A stretch of 27,444 nt of DNA, taken from the NCBI GenBank assembly GCA_910586725.1, contig CAJUJL010000038.1, forward strand, positions 1 through 27,444. The letters run 5' to 3'. Below the pieces are notes generated by a model that made no database searches, was not told where the DNA came from, and saw nothing but the letters and a program-made list of their open reading frames with translations. This DNA is from an uncultured Lachnospiraceae bacterium. Lineage in GTDB: Bacteria; Bacillota; Clostridia; Lachnospirales; Lachnospiraceae. Shown here one piece after another: positions 1 through 7,294 of this stretch. Position 1 is the stretch's first letter. Each line of letters starts with the position of its first letter. The position numbers and the translations under genes were made by a program.

Positions 1-83
1 TCTCTCTTTGAATTTCTTCTTTCAGAGCTGTTTCACTGTTCAGTTGTCATGGTTCCGTTTCTGCTGTTTGGTTCAGCAGTCAG
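1..83 (-). other. Leader of an RNA transcript leaving the window, possibly an rRNA operon
   Basis: Read on the minus strand, this stretch lies just downstream of a near-consensus promoter (91-119) and has no usable reading frame. It contains a short hairpin at 61-79 (CTGCTG/CAGCAG arms) and a segment, GACAACTGAACAGTG, of the kind seen in leaders and spacers of clostridial rRNA operons near antitermination signals. The identification as an rRNA leader is inference: the structural RNA would lie to the left, outside the window. Confidence 0.35.
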
Positions 84-90
84 CTTAAAC

Positions 91-119
91 ATAATATCAT
101 CTGTTTTCGAAATTGTCAA
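91..119 (-). promoter_or_regulatory. Strong sigma-A type promoter pointing left
   Basis: On the minus strand a perfect -35 TTGACA (114-119) and a -10 TATTAT (91-96) are separated by exactly 17 bp. An AT-rich tract lies upstream (120-165), as in UP-element promoters. It fires away from the tRNA genes out of the window. Strength and leader content suggest a stable-RNA operon. Confidence 0.6.
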
Positions 120-169
120 GAACTTTTTTTACTATTTTTGACATTTTTTTAATATTACATTTTAGCGAG

Positions 170-259
170 CGGAGAAGGAGGGATTTGAACCCTCGCGCCG
201 CTATTAACGACCTGCACCCTTTCCAGGGGTGTCCCTTCGGCCAGCTTGGGTACTTCTCC
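170..259 (-). tRNA. tRNA-Ser (anticodon GGA)
   Basis: The 90-nt cloverleaf on the minus strand has a GGAGAAG/CTTCTCC acceptor stem (253-259 with 171-177), discriminator G at 170, a CACCC/GGGTG anticodon stem with GGA at 222-224, a long variable arm typical of class II serine tRNAs, and a GGTTCAAATCC T-arm. It reads UCC/UCU codons. No CCA is encoded after the discriminator, so the 3' end must be cut and CCA added. It lies downstream of the second serine tRNA in the same direction. Confidence 0.95.
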
Positions 260-302
260 GAATTAAAATTGCTATATAATTGATAAGCCGCTATGCGGCA
301 AG

Positions 303-388
303 CGGAGAAGATGGGATTCGAACCCATGTGCCCTTGCGGACAAACGGTTTTCAAGACCGCCTCGTTATGACCACTTCGATACTTCTCC
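303..388 (-). tRNA. tRNA-Ser (anticodon UGA)
   Basis: The 86-nt class II tRNA on the minus strand has the same GGAGAAG/CTTCTCC acceptor stem as its neighbour, anticodon UGA at 351-353 in a CTTGAAA loop, a long variable arm and a GGTTCGAATCC T-arm. It reads UCA and related UCN codons. CCA is not encoded. A 42-nt spacer with a small GCCGC/GCGGC hairpin (287-299) separates it from tRNA-Ser(GGA), and both probably come from one transcript. Confidence 0.95.
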
Positions 389-426
389 AGATATTTACAT
401 TCGCTCTATAAATCAGCGCAGAAGTA

Positions 427-456
427 ATTCTATCATCATTCCTATAAGTTTGTCAA
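427..456 (-). promoter_or_regulatory. Promoter of the two tRNA-Ser genes
   Basis: On the minus strand a perfect -35 TTGACA (451-456) is followed after 18 bp by -10 TAGAAT (427-432), placing the start about 30 nt upstream of tRNA-Ser(UGA). No hairpin terminator is visible between the ispD stop and this promoter, so readthrough from the upstream operon is also possible. Confidence 0.6.
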
Positions 457-475
457 CAATTTTTTTATGATTTTT

Positions 476-1171
476 TTATAATTTTGCAGAATTCAAAAAA
501 GCCTCTGCAATCACCAGATCTTCGGGGGTGGTAATTTTGATGTTCTGGTAGCTTCCCATAACCAGTCTGACTCTGGCATAATTACCGTATTCCACTACCA
601 TTGCGTCATCCGTAATGCCTTTCGGTTTCTCCCGCATGATCTGTTGATATGCCTCTAAAATCAATTTGTAAGAAAAGGACTGCGGCGTCTGTATCTGCCA
701 AACCCGTTCTCTTTTTGGGGTTTGTCCTGCAAATCCTTCTTCGTCCGCGATTTTAATCGTGTCTTTTGCCGGCACTCCGATTGCGCAGGCGCCATACTTT
801 TTTACGGCGTCTATAGATTCCCGAATCATATCCTGCGTGATAAAAGGCCTGGCGCCGTCGTGTATCAATACATAACCGCAGTCTTCCGCTGCCAAAAGCC
901 CGGCATAAACGGAATCGTAACGCTCCTTCCCGCCCGAAGCTGTTTTGATCACTTTACTCAGGTTATATTTTTCTATTATTTCTTTTTTACAGTATTCGGA
1001 TTCATTTGTAACTAAAACAATTTCATCGACAGGGCTCTCCTGAAACGCTTTCAGTGAATAATAAAGAACCGGTCTGTCATTCAGGGATCTATATTGCTTT
1101 TTACAGGATCCTCCCAGTCTTTTGCCGCTTCCACCGGCCAATACAATTGCCGTGATTTTTTCGTTTTGCAT
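476..1171 (-). CDS. ispD: 2-C-methyl-D-erythritol 4-phosphate cytidylyltransferase
   Basis: The 231-residue protein transfers CMP from CTP to 2-C-methyl-D-erythritol 4-phosphate in the MEP route to isoprenoid precursors and is cytoplasmic. The N-terminal nucleotide-binding signature LAGGSGKRLGG plus KKQY lies at about residues 11-26. The family motifs HDGARPF, AKDTIK, QTPQSF and TDDAMVVE follow in the expected order, and the length is typical. Its ATG overlaps the tsaD stop codon by one base (TAATG), with AGGAG just upstream, so it is translationally coupled as the last protein gene of the operon. A tarI-like cytidylyltransferase is the main alternative; the motifs and length favour IspD. Confidence 0.9.
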   Translation of the reverse strand: MQNEKITAIVLAGGSGKRLGGSCKKQYRSLNDRPVLYYSLKAFQESPVDEIVLVTNESEYCKKEIIEKYNLSKVIKTASGGKERYDSVYAGLLAAEDCGYVLIHDGARPFITQDMIRESIDAVKKYGACAIGVPAKDTIKIADEEGFAGQTPKRERVWQIQTPQSFSYKLILEAYQQIMREKPKGITDDAMVVEYGNYARVRLVMGSYQNIKITTPEDLVIAEAFLNSAKL

Positions 1172-2199
1172 TACCTTTCTCCTAATTTAAGATTCGGAAC
1201 TGCATTTAAATCAAGTCCAGAACGCGTTCCGGCCAGGTATTCATAATATGCCGCAGCGCCTATCATCGCAGCATTGTCCGTGCAAAGTATCGGTGAAGGA
1301 CAATAAAATTCTGCGCCATGGTCTGCGCACATTTCCTCAAGGGCCTTTCTGAACGTTCCATTTGAAGCCACTCCACCGGCAATGGCAAATTTCGTTTCCT
1401 TTGTCTCTTCCAATGCCTTTTTGGCATTCTCCGTTAAAACATCAATGACAGCCTGTTGAAAGGAGGCTGCAACATCTGCCTGAACTACCGGAATTCCCTT
1501 CATCTGACAGCCGTTTAGATAATTTAATACGGCCGATTTCATGCCGCTGAAGCTGAAATGATACGCTTCTTTTGCAACATGCGCCCTGGGAAACGCAATG
1601 GCCGCAGGGTTTCCTTCTTTGGAAACCTTTTCAATTTTAGGCCCTCCGGGATAACCCAGTCCAATGGCCCGGGCAACTTTATCAAACGCTTCTCCCGCCG
1701 CGTCGTCCAGCGTCCTTCCCAAAATCTTATACTGCCGGTAATCGAGCACATGCACAAGATGGGTATGTCCCCCCGATACAATCAGACATAAAAACGGGGG
1801 CTCCAATTCCCTGTGTTCAATATAGTTCGCGCTGATATGCCCTTCTATATGATGCACTCCAATCAGCGGAATATTCCTGGCATAGCTGATTGCCTTGGCT
1901 TCCGCCACGCCCACCAGCAACGCGCCCACCAGGCCGGGTCCGTAAGTTACGCCTATGGCATCCATATCGTCTAACGTCATCCCCGCTTCTTCCAAAGCCC
2001 GGGCAATGACCTGATTGATTTTTTCAATGTGTTTTCTGGATGCAATTTCAGGCACAACGCCTCCATATAACGTATGCAGCTGAATCTGCGAAGAAATTAC
2101 GTTAGATCTTACATCCCGCCCATTGACTACGACTGCTGCCGCAGTTTCGTCACAGGAAGTTTCTATGGCCAGTATGCGGACTTCTTTTTGACTATTCAT
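1171..2199 (-). CDS. tsaD: tRNA N6-threonylcarbamoyladenosine transferase TsaD
   Basis: This catalytic subunit transfers the threonylcarbamoyl group to A37 of ANN-reading tRNAs, working with TsaB and TsaE. The ASKHA-fold motif IETSCDETAAAVV is near the N-terminus, the metal-binding HIEGH motif near residue 115, and CTDNAAMIGAA near the C-terminus. The start at 2199 (MNSQKEV) gives 342 residues, the usual family length. Earlier in-frame codons (up to 2256) would add residues inside the upstream gene, and AAGGAG sits 12 nt before the chosen ATG. The start overlaps the previous gene's stop by 8 nt. tsaE and tsaB lie upstream on the same strand, with rimI, rnz and a small gene between. Confidence 0.93.
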   Translation of the reverse strand: MNSQKEVRILAIETSCDETAAAVVVNGRDVRSNVISSQIQLHTLYGGVVPEIASRKHIEKINQVIARALEEAGMTLDDMDAIGVTYGPGLVGALLVGVAEAKAISYARNIPLIGVHHIEGHISANYIEHRELEPPFLCLIVSGGHTHLVHVLDYRQYKILGRTLDDAAGEAFDKVARAIGLGYPGGPKIEKVSKEGNPAAIAFPRAHVAKEAYHFSFSGMKSAVLNYLNGCQMKGIPVVQADVAASFQQAVIDVLTENAKKALEETKETKFAIAGGVASNGTFRKALEEMCADHGAEFYCPSPILCTDNAAMIGAAAYYEYLAGTRSGLDLNAVPNLKLGER

Positions 2200-2764
2200 C
2201 TTCTTTCGCATCTCCTTCTTCCAGCTCAAACGCCAGGATTTTCCAATCCCCCTCATCGTCTTTCCGCAGGATATAGTTTTGCATGCTTTTCACAAAACCG
2301 CTCTTCTCACGCACAAAATAAGAAGAAGATACATAAGCGCACTCTGCGCCGCCAATTTCTGCAAACTTTACCTCATTGCTGTCACAAACGGAAGCATTGT
2401 TGATGGTCCTTTTTTGGTCGCGGTAGCTTTCCACTTCCGTCTTTACCTGCATATAATACTGTTCCGCAGGATTATTATCCGCAAGCTCCTCATCCATTAG
2501 CAAACGCGCCTGATCCGCCAGCTGGTAAAATTCTTCTTCGGTATATTCTTCATTATAATAACATTTTATAATGCGGTTATAAAATTTAACAACTTCCCGC
2601 GGCGTAGAAGGATATGCTTTTCCCGTCAGATCTTTTAAAATAACTTTCTGCACTTCCGTCACATCCGACTCTTCCGTTGTCCCTTTATTGGACAGATAAT
2701 AATAATATCCCACTACAAGTCCAATGCAAATAGCGCCTATTACAGCAATTCCAACCTTCTTCAT
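2192..2764 (-). CDS. Membrane-anchored protein of unknown function (DUF6715-like)
   Basis: The 190-residue protein has one hydrophobic N-terminal segment (about residues 4-21, without a lipobox cysteine) followed by a soluble extracytoplasmic domain rich in Glu, Tyr and Asp. It resembles a small conserved Lachnospiraceae family I associate with DUF6715, but this is from memory. The fold may be an NTF2/SnoaL-like cup: the C-terminal half (SGFVKSMQNYILRKDDEGDWKI) looks like that type. GGAGG sits 8 nt before the ATG, three bases after the rnz stop. It is tightly packed between rnz and tsaD, which may be only co-transcription. Function unknown. Confidence 0.7.
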   Translation of the reverse strand: MKKVGIAVIGAICIGLVVGYYYYLSNKGTTEESDVTEVQKVILKDLTGKAYPSTPREVVKFYNRIIKCYYNEEYTEEEFYQLADQARLLMDEELADNNPAEQYYMQVKTEVESYRDQKRTINNASVCDSNEVKFAEIGGAECAYVSSSYFVREKSGFVKSMQNYILRKDDEGDWKILAFELEEGDAKEDE

Positions 2765-2767
2765 CCG

Positions 2768-3679
2768 TTATCCCTCCCTGAAATCCAATTCCACGCTCCG
2801 TCCGTCAAAACCAAGGCTGGCCGCCTCAAATATCTGCCTGACTTTCGGCAGATAAGACTCCGCCCGCACCAATGACGGGCTGAAGTGCGTCAGCCAGAGT
2901 TCTTCTACCGATGCTTTTTTTGCAATTTCCGCCGCCTCATAAAATGTCATATGTTTATATTGTTTTGCTTTTGCCAGCTTTTCCTCTTCCGCATACATTC
3001 CCTCGCAGATAAATAAATCAGACGCTGCAGCCGCTTCCTCAATTTTATCCGTTGGTCTGGTATCCGTACAATAAGTGACCTTGATTCCTTTGCGGGCCGG
3101 CCCAAGCACCATATCCGGCGTATACGTCTTTCCGTCGTCCTCTACGGTCTGGCCATGCTGCAGACGGTTCCAGCACCGCTTTGGTATCTCATGCGCCAAC
3201 GCATTCTCCACATAAAATCTGCCGATTCTTGGAATATGAAGACTATATCCGTAACACACGACATTATGGTTGACGCGAAACGCATGAATGTGATAACCAT
3301 TGGCTTGCAGATCATGTACCGGATCATTCAATTCTATATAACAAATCTCAAACGGCAGCTCCGGCGCTATCGTACGAAGCGCGCCTACAACACGCTCCAG
3401 TCCCTTAGGCCCTATCATCGTAAGCGGTTCCGTACGTTCCGCATTGCCCATTGTAAGCAACAGCCCCGGCAAACCGCTGATATGGTCGGCATGGTAATGC
3501 GTAAAACATATGACATCTATGGATTTAAAGCTCCATCCCTTTTCCTTTATGGCAATCTGCGTCCCTTCCCCGCAGTCAATCAATAAATTACTGCCGTTGT
3601 ACCTTGTCATCAAGGACGTCAGCCATCGATGCGGCAAAGGCATCATTCCACCGGTTCCCAGTAAACATACATCTAACAT
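2768..3679 (-). CDS. rnz: Ribonuclease Z (tRNA 3' endonuclease)
   Basis: The 303-residue metallo-beta-lactamase-fold nuclease cuts the 3' trailer of tRNA precursors next to the discriminator base. The zinc motif HYHADH is at residues 61-66 after an LGTGG start and a LLIDCGEGTQ strand, and further metal ligands are in TDTRP and LTHFSP near the end, the usual RNase Z order. AGGAGAAGCT precedes the ATG. It is in one operon with tRNA-modification genes, and the two serine tRNAs at the end of the operon lack encoded CCA, the substrate class RNase Z handles in Bacillus. Confidence 0.88.
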   Translation of the reverse strand: MLDVCLLGTGGMMPLPHRWLTSLMTRYNGSNLLIDCGEGTQIAIKEKGWSFKSIDVICFTHYHADHISGLPGLLLTMGNAERTEPLTMIGPKGLERVVGALRTIAPELPFEICYIELNDPVHDLQANGYHIHAFRVNHNVVCYGYSLHIPRIGRFYVENALAHEIPKRCWNRLQHGQTVEDDGKTYTPDMVLGPARKGIKVTYCTDTRPTDKIEEAAAASDLFICEGMYAEEEKLAKAKQYKHMTFYEAAEIAKKASVEELWLTHFSPSLVRAESYLPKVRQIFEAASLGFDGRSVELDFREG

Positions 3680-3697
3680 AGCTTCTCCTAAATCTGT

Positions 3698-4153
3698 CTA
3701 AATCAACCTGACATTTTCCTCAATCCGATTCATCACATATGCATCTTCATGAATTTCTTTATAGAAATCTTTTCGTATTCCCTGTCGGGTAAATCCGTTT
3801 TTTTCATAGAGACGTATTGCCGCCTCATTGGAAACCCGCACTTCCAAAAACATGCGGTATACAGCCCGTTTTCTTCCTTCCGACAACATTGCCCGCATCA
3901 GCCGGTCCGCAATTCCCTGCTTTTGAAACTCCGGCTTTACGGCAATATTGATAATCTCGCCCTCATCTACCGCCACAAACATTCCGCAATACCCTTCTAC
4001 CACGCCGTTCTCCTCAGCAACCAGAAAAATTGCGTTCTCCGCCGGCAGGGCCTCCTGAAAACCCTGTCTGCTCCAGGGCCTTGCAAACGCTCTTTGCGCA
4101 ATATCCGCCACCTGATCCAAATCCGATTCTTTCATTTTTCTAATCTGCGGCAT
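3698..4153 (-). CDS. rimI: Ribosomal protein S18-alanine N-acetyltransferase
   Basis: The 151-residue GNAT-fold acetyltransferase has the acetyl-CoA signature QKQGIADRLMRAM near residue 80 and the C-terminal FLEVRVSNEAAIRLYEKNGF motif, typical of RimI. The start at 4153 (MPQIRKM) is chosen because GGAGAG lies 5 nt upstream; a start 7 codons earlier lacks this. The gene begins inside the end of tsaB (14-nt overlap). The tsaB-rimI pairing is common in Firmicutes and supports the assignment. S18 as substrate is family knowledge; other N-terminal targets are possible. Confidence 0.88.
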   Translation of the reverse strand: MPQIRKMKESDLDQVADIAQRAFARPWSRQGFQEALPAENAIFLVAEENGVVEGYCGMFVAVDEGEIINIAVKPEFQKQGIADRLMRAMLSEGRKRAVYRMFLEVRVSNEAAIRLYEKNGFTRQGIRKDFYKEIHEDAYVMNRIEENVRLI

Positions 4154-4850
4154 GTTCTCTCTCCATCCGTTCACGCTCCGCCTGTGAAAGCCTCAAATAC
4201 TCCGGCTTATATGCTGCGGCGTCTGTCATTTTTCCTTCTGTAAAATAAGACCTGGCCAGCGCGGCCACTGTTCCTGCCCTCTGCTTATTCAAATGCGGCG
4301 GCGCAAACGTATACGGAACGTTTAACTGTTCTGCAATAAACCGTTCGAATACAGGCGCTCCATCGCCCAAAAACGTCACAGCCTTTCCTATGTTATTTAT
4401 TTCGGCTGTTATTTCGCTTATATCAAGTGCGCACTGTTCTTTTATTATCTGCATCGAATTTCCATCAAATTGATACAACCCTGTATAGGTCTGATTTCTT
4501 CTGGCATCCATCAGCGGACATACGATGTCTTTGTGACCGCACAGATTGTATGCCAGGGCATCTACCGTAGGTATGGGGATCACGGGCTTTTCCAGTGCAA
4601 GCGCCAGTCCTTTTACCGTTGCGGAACCGATGCGCAGCCCTGTGAAAGATCCCGGCCCTTTCGTTACCGCAACCGCATCCAGCGTCTCCAAATCCAAATC
4701 AATCATTTTGGCCAGCATATCCATCATGGGAAGCAATGTCTGAGAATGTGTCTTTTTGTAGTTTACGGTAAATTCTCCCACCAGATTTTCATCCGCTACA
4801 ACGGCCACGCTTGCCACCAGGCCGGAGCTGTCAATTGCTAATATTTTCAT
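4140..4850 (-). CDS. tsaB: tRNA threonylcarbamoyladenosine biosynthesis protein TsaB
   Basis: The 236-residue inactive paralogue of TsaD is the scaffold that pairs with TsaD and TsaE in t6A synthesis. The start MKILAIDSSG, the THSQTLLPMMD segment and VTKGPGSFTGLRIG (near residue 65) are diagnostic. It lacks the TsaD metal motif, as expected. The ATG overlaps the tsaE stop (ATGA), and its 3' end contains the rimI start, so three genes are coupled. Confidence 0.93.
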   Translation of the reverse strand: MKILAIDSSGLVASVAVVADENLVGEFTVNYKKTHSQTLLPMMDMLAKMIDLDLETLDAVAVTKGPGSFTGLRIGSATVKGLALALEKPVIPIPTVDALAYNLCGHKDIVCPLMDARRNQTYTGLYQFDGNSMQIIKEQCALDISEITAEINNIGKAVTFLGDGAPVFERFIAEQLNVPYTFAPPHLNKQRAGTVAALARSYFTEGKMTDAAAYKPEYLRLSQAERERMEREHAAD

Positions 4851-5284
4851 ATTCCCACCTCTGAAACAGTAATTCTGCGATAGTCCAATCCTTTTTCCAG
4901 ATCTTTTTCTATTCTGATATTTTTACGCGTCACGGGCAGCAAATCTTCGACAAGATCCGCCCATTCAATCATAGTCAGGCCGTTTCCATAAAAATAATCT
5001 TCGTATCCGATTTCTTCCATTTCTTCCGGATCACAAATCCGGTATACGTCAAAATGATAAAACGGCATCCTGCCGCTTTCGTAAATCTGCACAATCGTAA
5101 AAGTAGGACTGACAATGGGATCTGTAATGCCAAGCCCCTCCGCTATTCCTTTTGCCAAAACGGTTTTGCCAACGCCCAAATCTCCGGCCAACGCATACAC
5201 GTCCCCGGGCTTTGCCGCTTCTCCAAGACGTTTTCCAAACTCAAACGTCTCTTCCGGAGAATATGCCTCATATATTGTCTGCAT
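4847..5284 (-). CDS. tsaE: tRNA threonylcarbamoyladenosine biosynthesis ATPase TsaE
   Basis: The 145-residue P-loop ATPase drives the TsaB-TsaD complex through its cycle. Walker A GDLGVGKT lies near residue 37, followed by SPTFTIVQIY and the FYHFDVYR and MIEWADL motifs of the family. The start at 5284 is preferred over the ATG two codons earlier because AAGAGG is then 6 nt upstream instead of adjacent. It is the first t6A gene of the operon, 10 nt after the ycxB-like gene. Confidence 0.93.
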   Translation of the reverse strand: MQTIYEAYSPEETFEFGKRLGEAAKPGDVYALAGDLGVGKTVLAKGIAEGLGITDPIVSPTFTIVQIYESGRMPFYHFDVYRICDPEEMEEIGYEDYFYGNGLTMIEWADLVEDLLPVTRKNIRIEKDLEKGLDYRRITVSEVGI

Positions 5285-5294
5285 AGTCATCCTC

Positions 5295-5792
5295 TTATTT
5301 CATTTTAAATCTGTATTTGGGCAGATGCTCTTTGGCCAGCTGCCGCAGCGTTTCGTATCCTGTTCCGAGCTGGCTCTTTGGTATAATATAAGCGTTTACC
5401 CGGCTGCTGTACACGAAAACATTGTTTTTGGTTGATACCATTTTATACACCGCATCCCACGGCAGATCCGCTGACGCGTCGTTCTGGGAAGCGTGAATTC
5501 CGCTCTCATCCACTACATAATGCAGCGCATTCCGTAAAACCTCCGATTTCATGATCTGCTGCTTAGAACGGATATATAATTGAAACGGTATATAAACAAG
5601 AAATAACACGCCAAACGCCGCATAAAGAACGGTATACATAATTTCCATCGTGCCAACAGAATAAAATGCGGCGACAAAACAAATTATGGCAATTAAAATA
5701 GAAAGTATTCCCTGGCTTCCCGTATAGGCGTGATACATACTGAAACGATACATATCTTTACTGCTCAAAGTTATCTCAAATTCCGCTTTCAT
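5295..5792 (-). CDS. YcxB-like membrane protein
   Basis: The 165-residue protein has two adjacent transmembrane helices (roughly residues 28-46 and 50-70) followed by a cytoplasmic domain with the pattern seen in YcxB-like proteins (PF14317): a Val-Asp-Glu-x-Gly-Ile strand, then LPWDAVYKMVSTKNNVFVY and IIPKSQL. The start at 5792 is set by GGAGG 5 nt upstream; an ATG 7 codons earlier has no such site. It is the first gene after the operon promoter. Molecular role unknown. Confidence 0.75.
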   Translation of the reverse strand: MKAEFEITLSSKDMYRFSMYHAYTGSQGILSILIAIICFVAAFYSVGTMEIMYTVLYAAFGVLFLVYIPFQLYIRSKQQIMKSEVLRNALHYVVDESGIHASQNDASADLPWDAVYKMVSTKNNVFVYSSRVNAYIIPKSQLGTGYETLRQLAKEHLPKYRFKMK

Positions 5793-6260
5793 AGATACCT
5801 CCTGTCTGTTCATTCAAGAAGTATACCATTGTTTGTATGATTTCACAAGTTCGGCTTACATCTATCTGTAACACATTTTTTATTTTTTTGGTATAAAATT
5901 GTAAAAATTTTTTGCAATTTTTTTAAATAAATGTTAAGTTTATTGCAAAGTCACAAAACGCACGTTCTTAGAAATCCCGTTTATAAGTATCCATTTTCTG
6001 TCTATTTTTGTGGATAATGTGGATAACTTAGTGTATAACTCGAAATTCTTCTGTTTTTCCCTGTTTTAAAATGTGGATAACTATCCACACTCATCAACAT
6101 AGATGTGAATTGTTTTTTACAAATTTTTACATTTTGTACATTATGTCTAAAAAGACTTCGGTTAAATATCTTCTCCCGGACCGCAAGAATTTTTCTTGAC
6201 TTCTTTTCTAAAATATGCAAAATAAAACAGAAGAGATCAAACAAAAGGAGTACAAATATT
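5793..6260. promoter_or_regulatory. 468-bp divergent intergenic region with DnaA-box cluster
   Basis: Perfect DnaA boxes TGTGGATAA occur at 6009-6017, 6018-6026 and 6072-6080, with a one-mismatch inverted box CTATCCACA at 6081-6089. Boxes three and four form an 8-bp-arm palindrome around AC (6072-6089), and a degenerate box lies near 6032-6038. To the left is a very AT-rich tract (5875-5945) with an imperfect palindrome at 5898-5918. A possible asnA promoter is TTGACT (6196-6201) with AAAATA after 17 bp. There is no reading frame with a credible start. Confidence 0.65.
5820..5848 (-). promoter_or_regulatory. Promoter of the ycxB-tsaE-tsaB-rimI-rnz-tsaD-ispD operon
   Basis: On the minus strand, TTGTGA (5843-5848) and TATACT (5820-5825) are spaced by 17 bp and lie just upstream of the GGAGG and ATG of the first gene. 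No further terminator or promoter is apparent until the tRNA promoter, which supports one long transcript. Confidence 0.55.
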
Positions 6261-7271
6261 ATGAAAAATTTAATTATTCCAAAAGATTATCACTCTTCAC
6301 TGAACCTGCACGACACGCAGATTGCCATCAAAACAGTCAAAGACTTTTTTCAGAACCTGTTAGCCCAGAGGTTAAATCTGGCCCGCGTATCCGCGCCTTT
6401 ATTTGTCGACCCGGATACGGGATTAAACGACAATTTAAACGGCGTGGAACGCCCCGTATCATTCGGCATCAAAGAGCAGGGAGATAAAGAAGCGGAAGTC
6501 GTACACTCCCTTGCTAAATGGAAACGCTACGCCCTGAAAAAATACGGCTTTTCCGAGGGAGAAGGCATTTATACGGATATGAACGCCATACGGCGGGACG
6601 AAGATACCGACAACATCCACTCCATCTTCGTCGATCAGTGGGACTGGGAAAAAATCATCGAAAAAAACGACCGTACCCTTGACTTTTTGCAGGATACCGT
6701 ACGAATCATCTATAAGTGCCTGAGAAAAACAGAAAAATATATGTCGATTCAGTATGATTACATAGAAGAGATTCTGCCGCACGATATTTTCTTTATCACG
6801 ACAAAAGAACTGGAGAAGATGTTCCCCGAAGCTTCTCCAAAAGAACGCGAATACAAAATCGCCAGAGAAAAGGGCGCCGTATGCATTATGCAGATCGGCG
6901 ACGTTTTGGAAAACGGCAAGCCGCACGACGGCCGTGCGCCGGACTATGACGACTGGGCGTTAAACGCCGACATCGTCGTATATTACCCTGTTCTTGACAT
7001 TGCCTTAGAGTTATCCTCCATGGGAATCCGCGTGGACAAAGACGCGCTTTTATCACAGCTGCAAAAAGCGGGCTGCATGGAGCGCGCAGACCTGCCGTTC
7101 CAAAAAGCAGTCATCGAAGAAGAACTGCCGTTTACAATCGGCGGCGGCATCGGACAGTCCCGCATCTGTATGTTTTTCTTAAGAAAAGCGCACATCGGAG
7201 AAGTGCAGTCTTCTCTCTGGCCCGCAGAAATTGCAAACGAATGCCAGAGCAACGGCATTTTGCTCCTCTAA
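6261..7271 (+). CDS. asnA: Aspartate--ammonia ligase (asparagine synthetase A)
   Basis: The 336-residue class II aminoacyl-tRNA-synthetase-like enzyme makes asparagine from aspartate, ammonia and ATP. Visible family segments include VSAPLFVDPDTGLNDNLNG, FVDQWDWEKII, and the C-terminal FTIGGGIGQSRICMFFLRKAHIGEVQ motif 3 region; the length matches AsnA (about 330). The start at 6261 has AAGGAG 10-11 nt upstream; the longer open frame to 6105 lies in the intergenic region. It is a single-gene unit, divergent from the t6A operon, ending in a hairpin at 7313-7347. Confidence 0.95.
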   Translation: MKNLIIPKDYHSSLNLHDTQIAIKTVKDFFQNLLAQRLNLARVSAPLFVDPDTGLNDNLNGVERPVSFGIKEQGDKEAEVVHSLAKWKRYALKKYGFSEGEGIYTDMNAIRRDEDTDNIHSIFVDQWDWEKIIEKNDRTLDFLQDTVRIIYKCLRKTEKYMSIQYDYIEEILPHDIFFITTKELEKMFPEASPKEREYKIAREKGAVCIMQIGDVLENGKPHDGRAPDYDDWALNADIVVYYPVLDIALELSSMGIRVDKDALLSQLQKAGCMERADLPFQKAVIEEELPFTIGGGIGQSRICMFFLRKAHIGEVQSSLWPAEIANECQSNGILLL

Positions 7272-7294
7272 AGCCAGCGCCTTTGTTTTTTCTG

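Noticed and set aside
1171..2256. Longer TsaD start at 2256
   Set aside because: It adds a basic 19-residue leader not seen in the family and lies deep inside the preceding gene; 2199 gives the usual length.
5793..6260. Chromosomal origin of replication
   Set aside because: DnaA boxes and an AT-rich tract are present, but dnaA, dnaN and rpmH are absent and the flanking genes are not those of clostridial oriC.
6090..6260. T-box riboswitch before asnA
   Set aside because: The leader is short and no T-box core or antiterminator stems could be seen.
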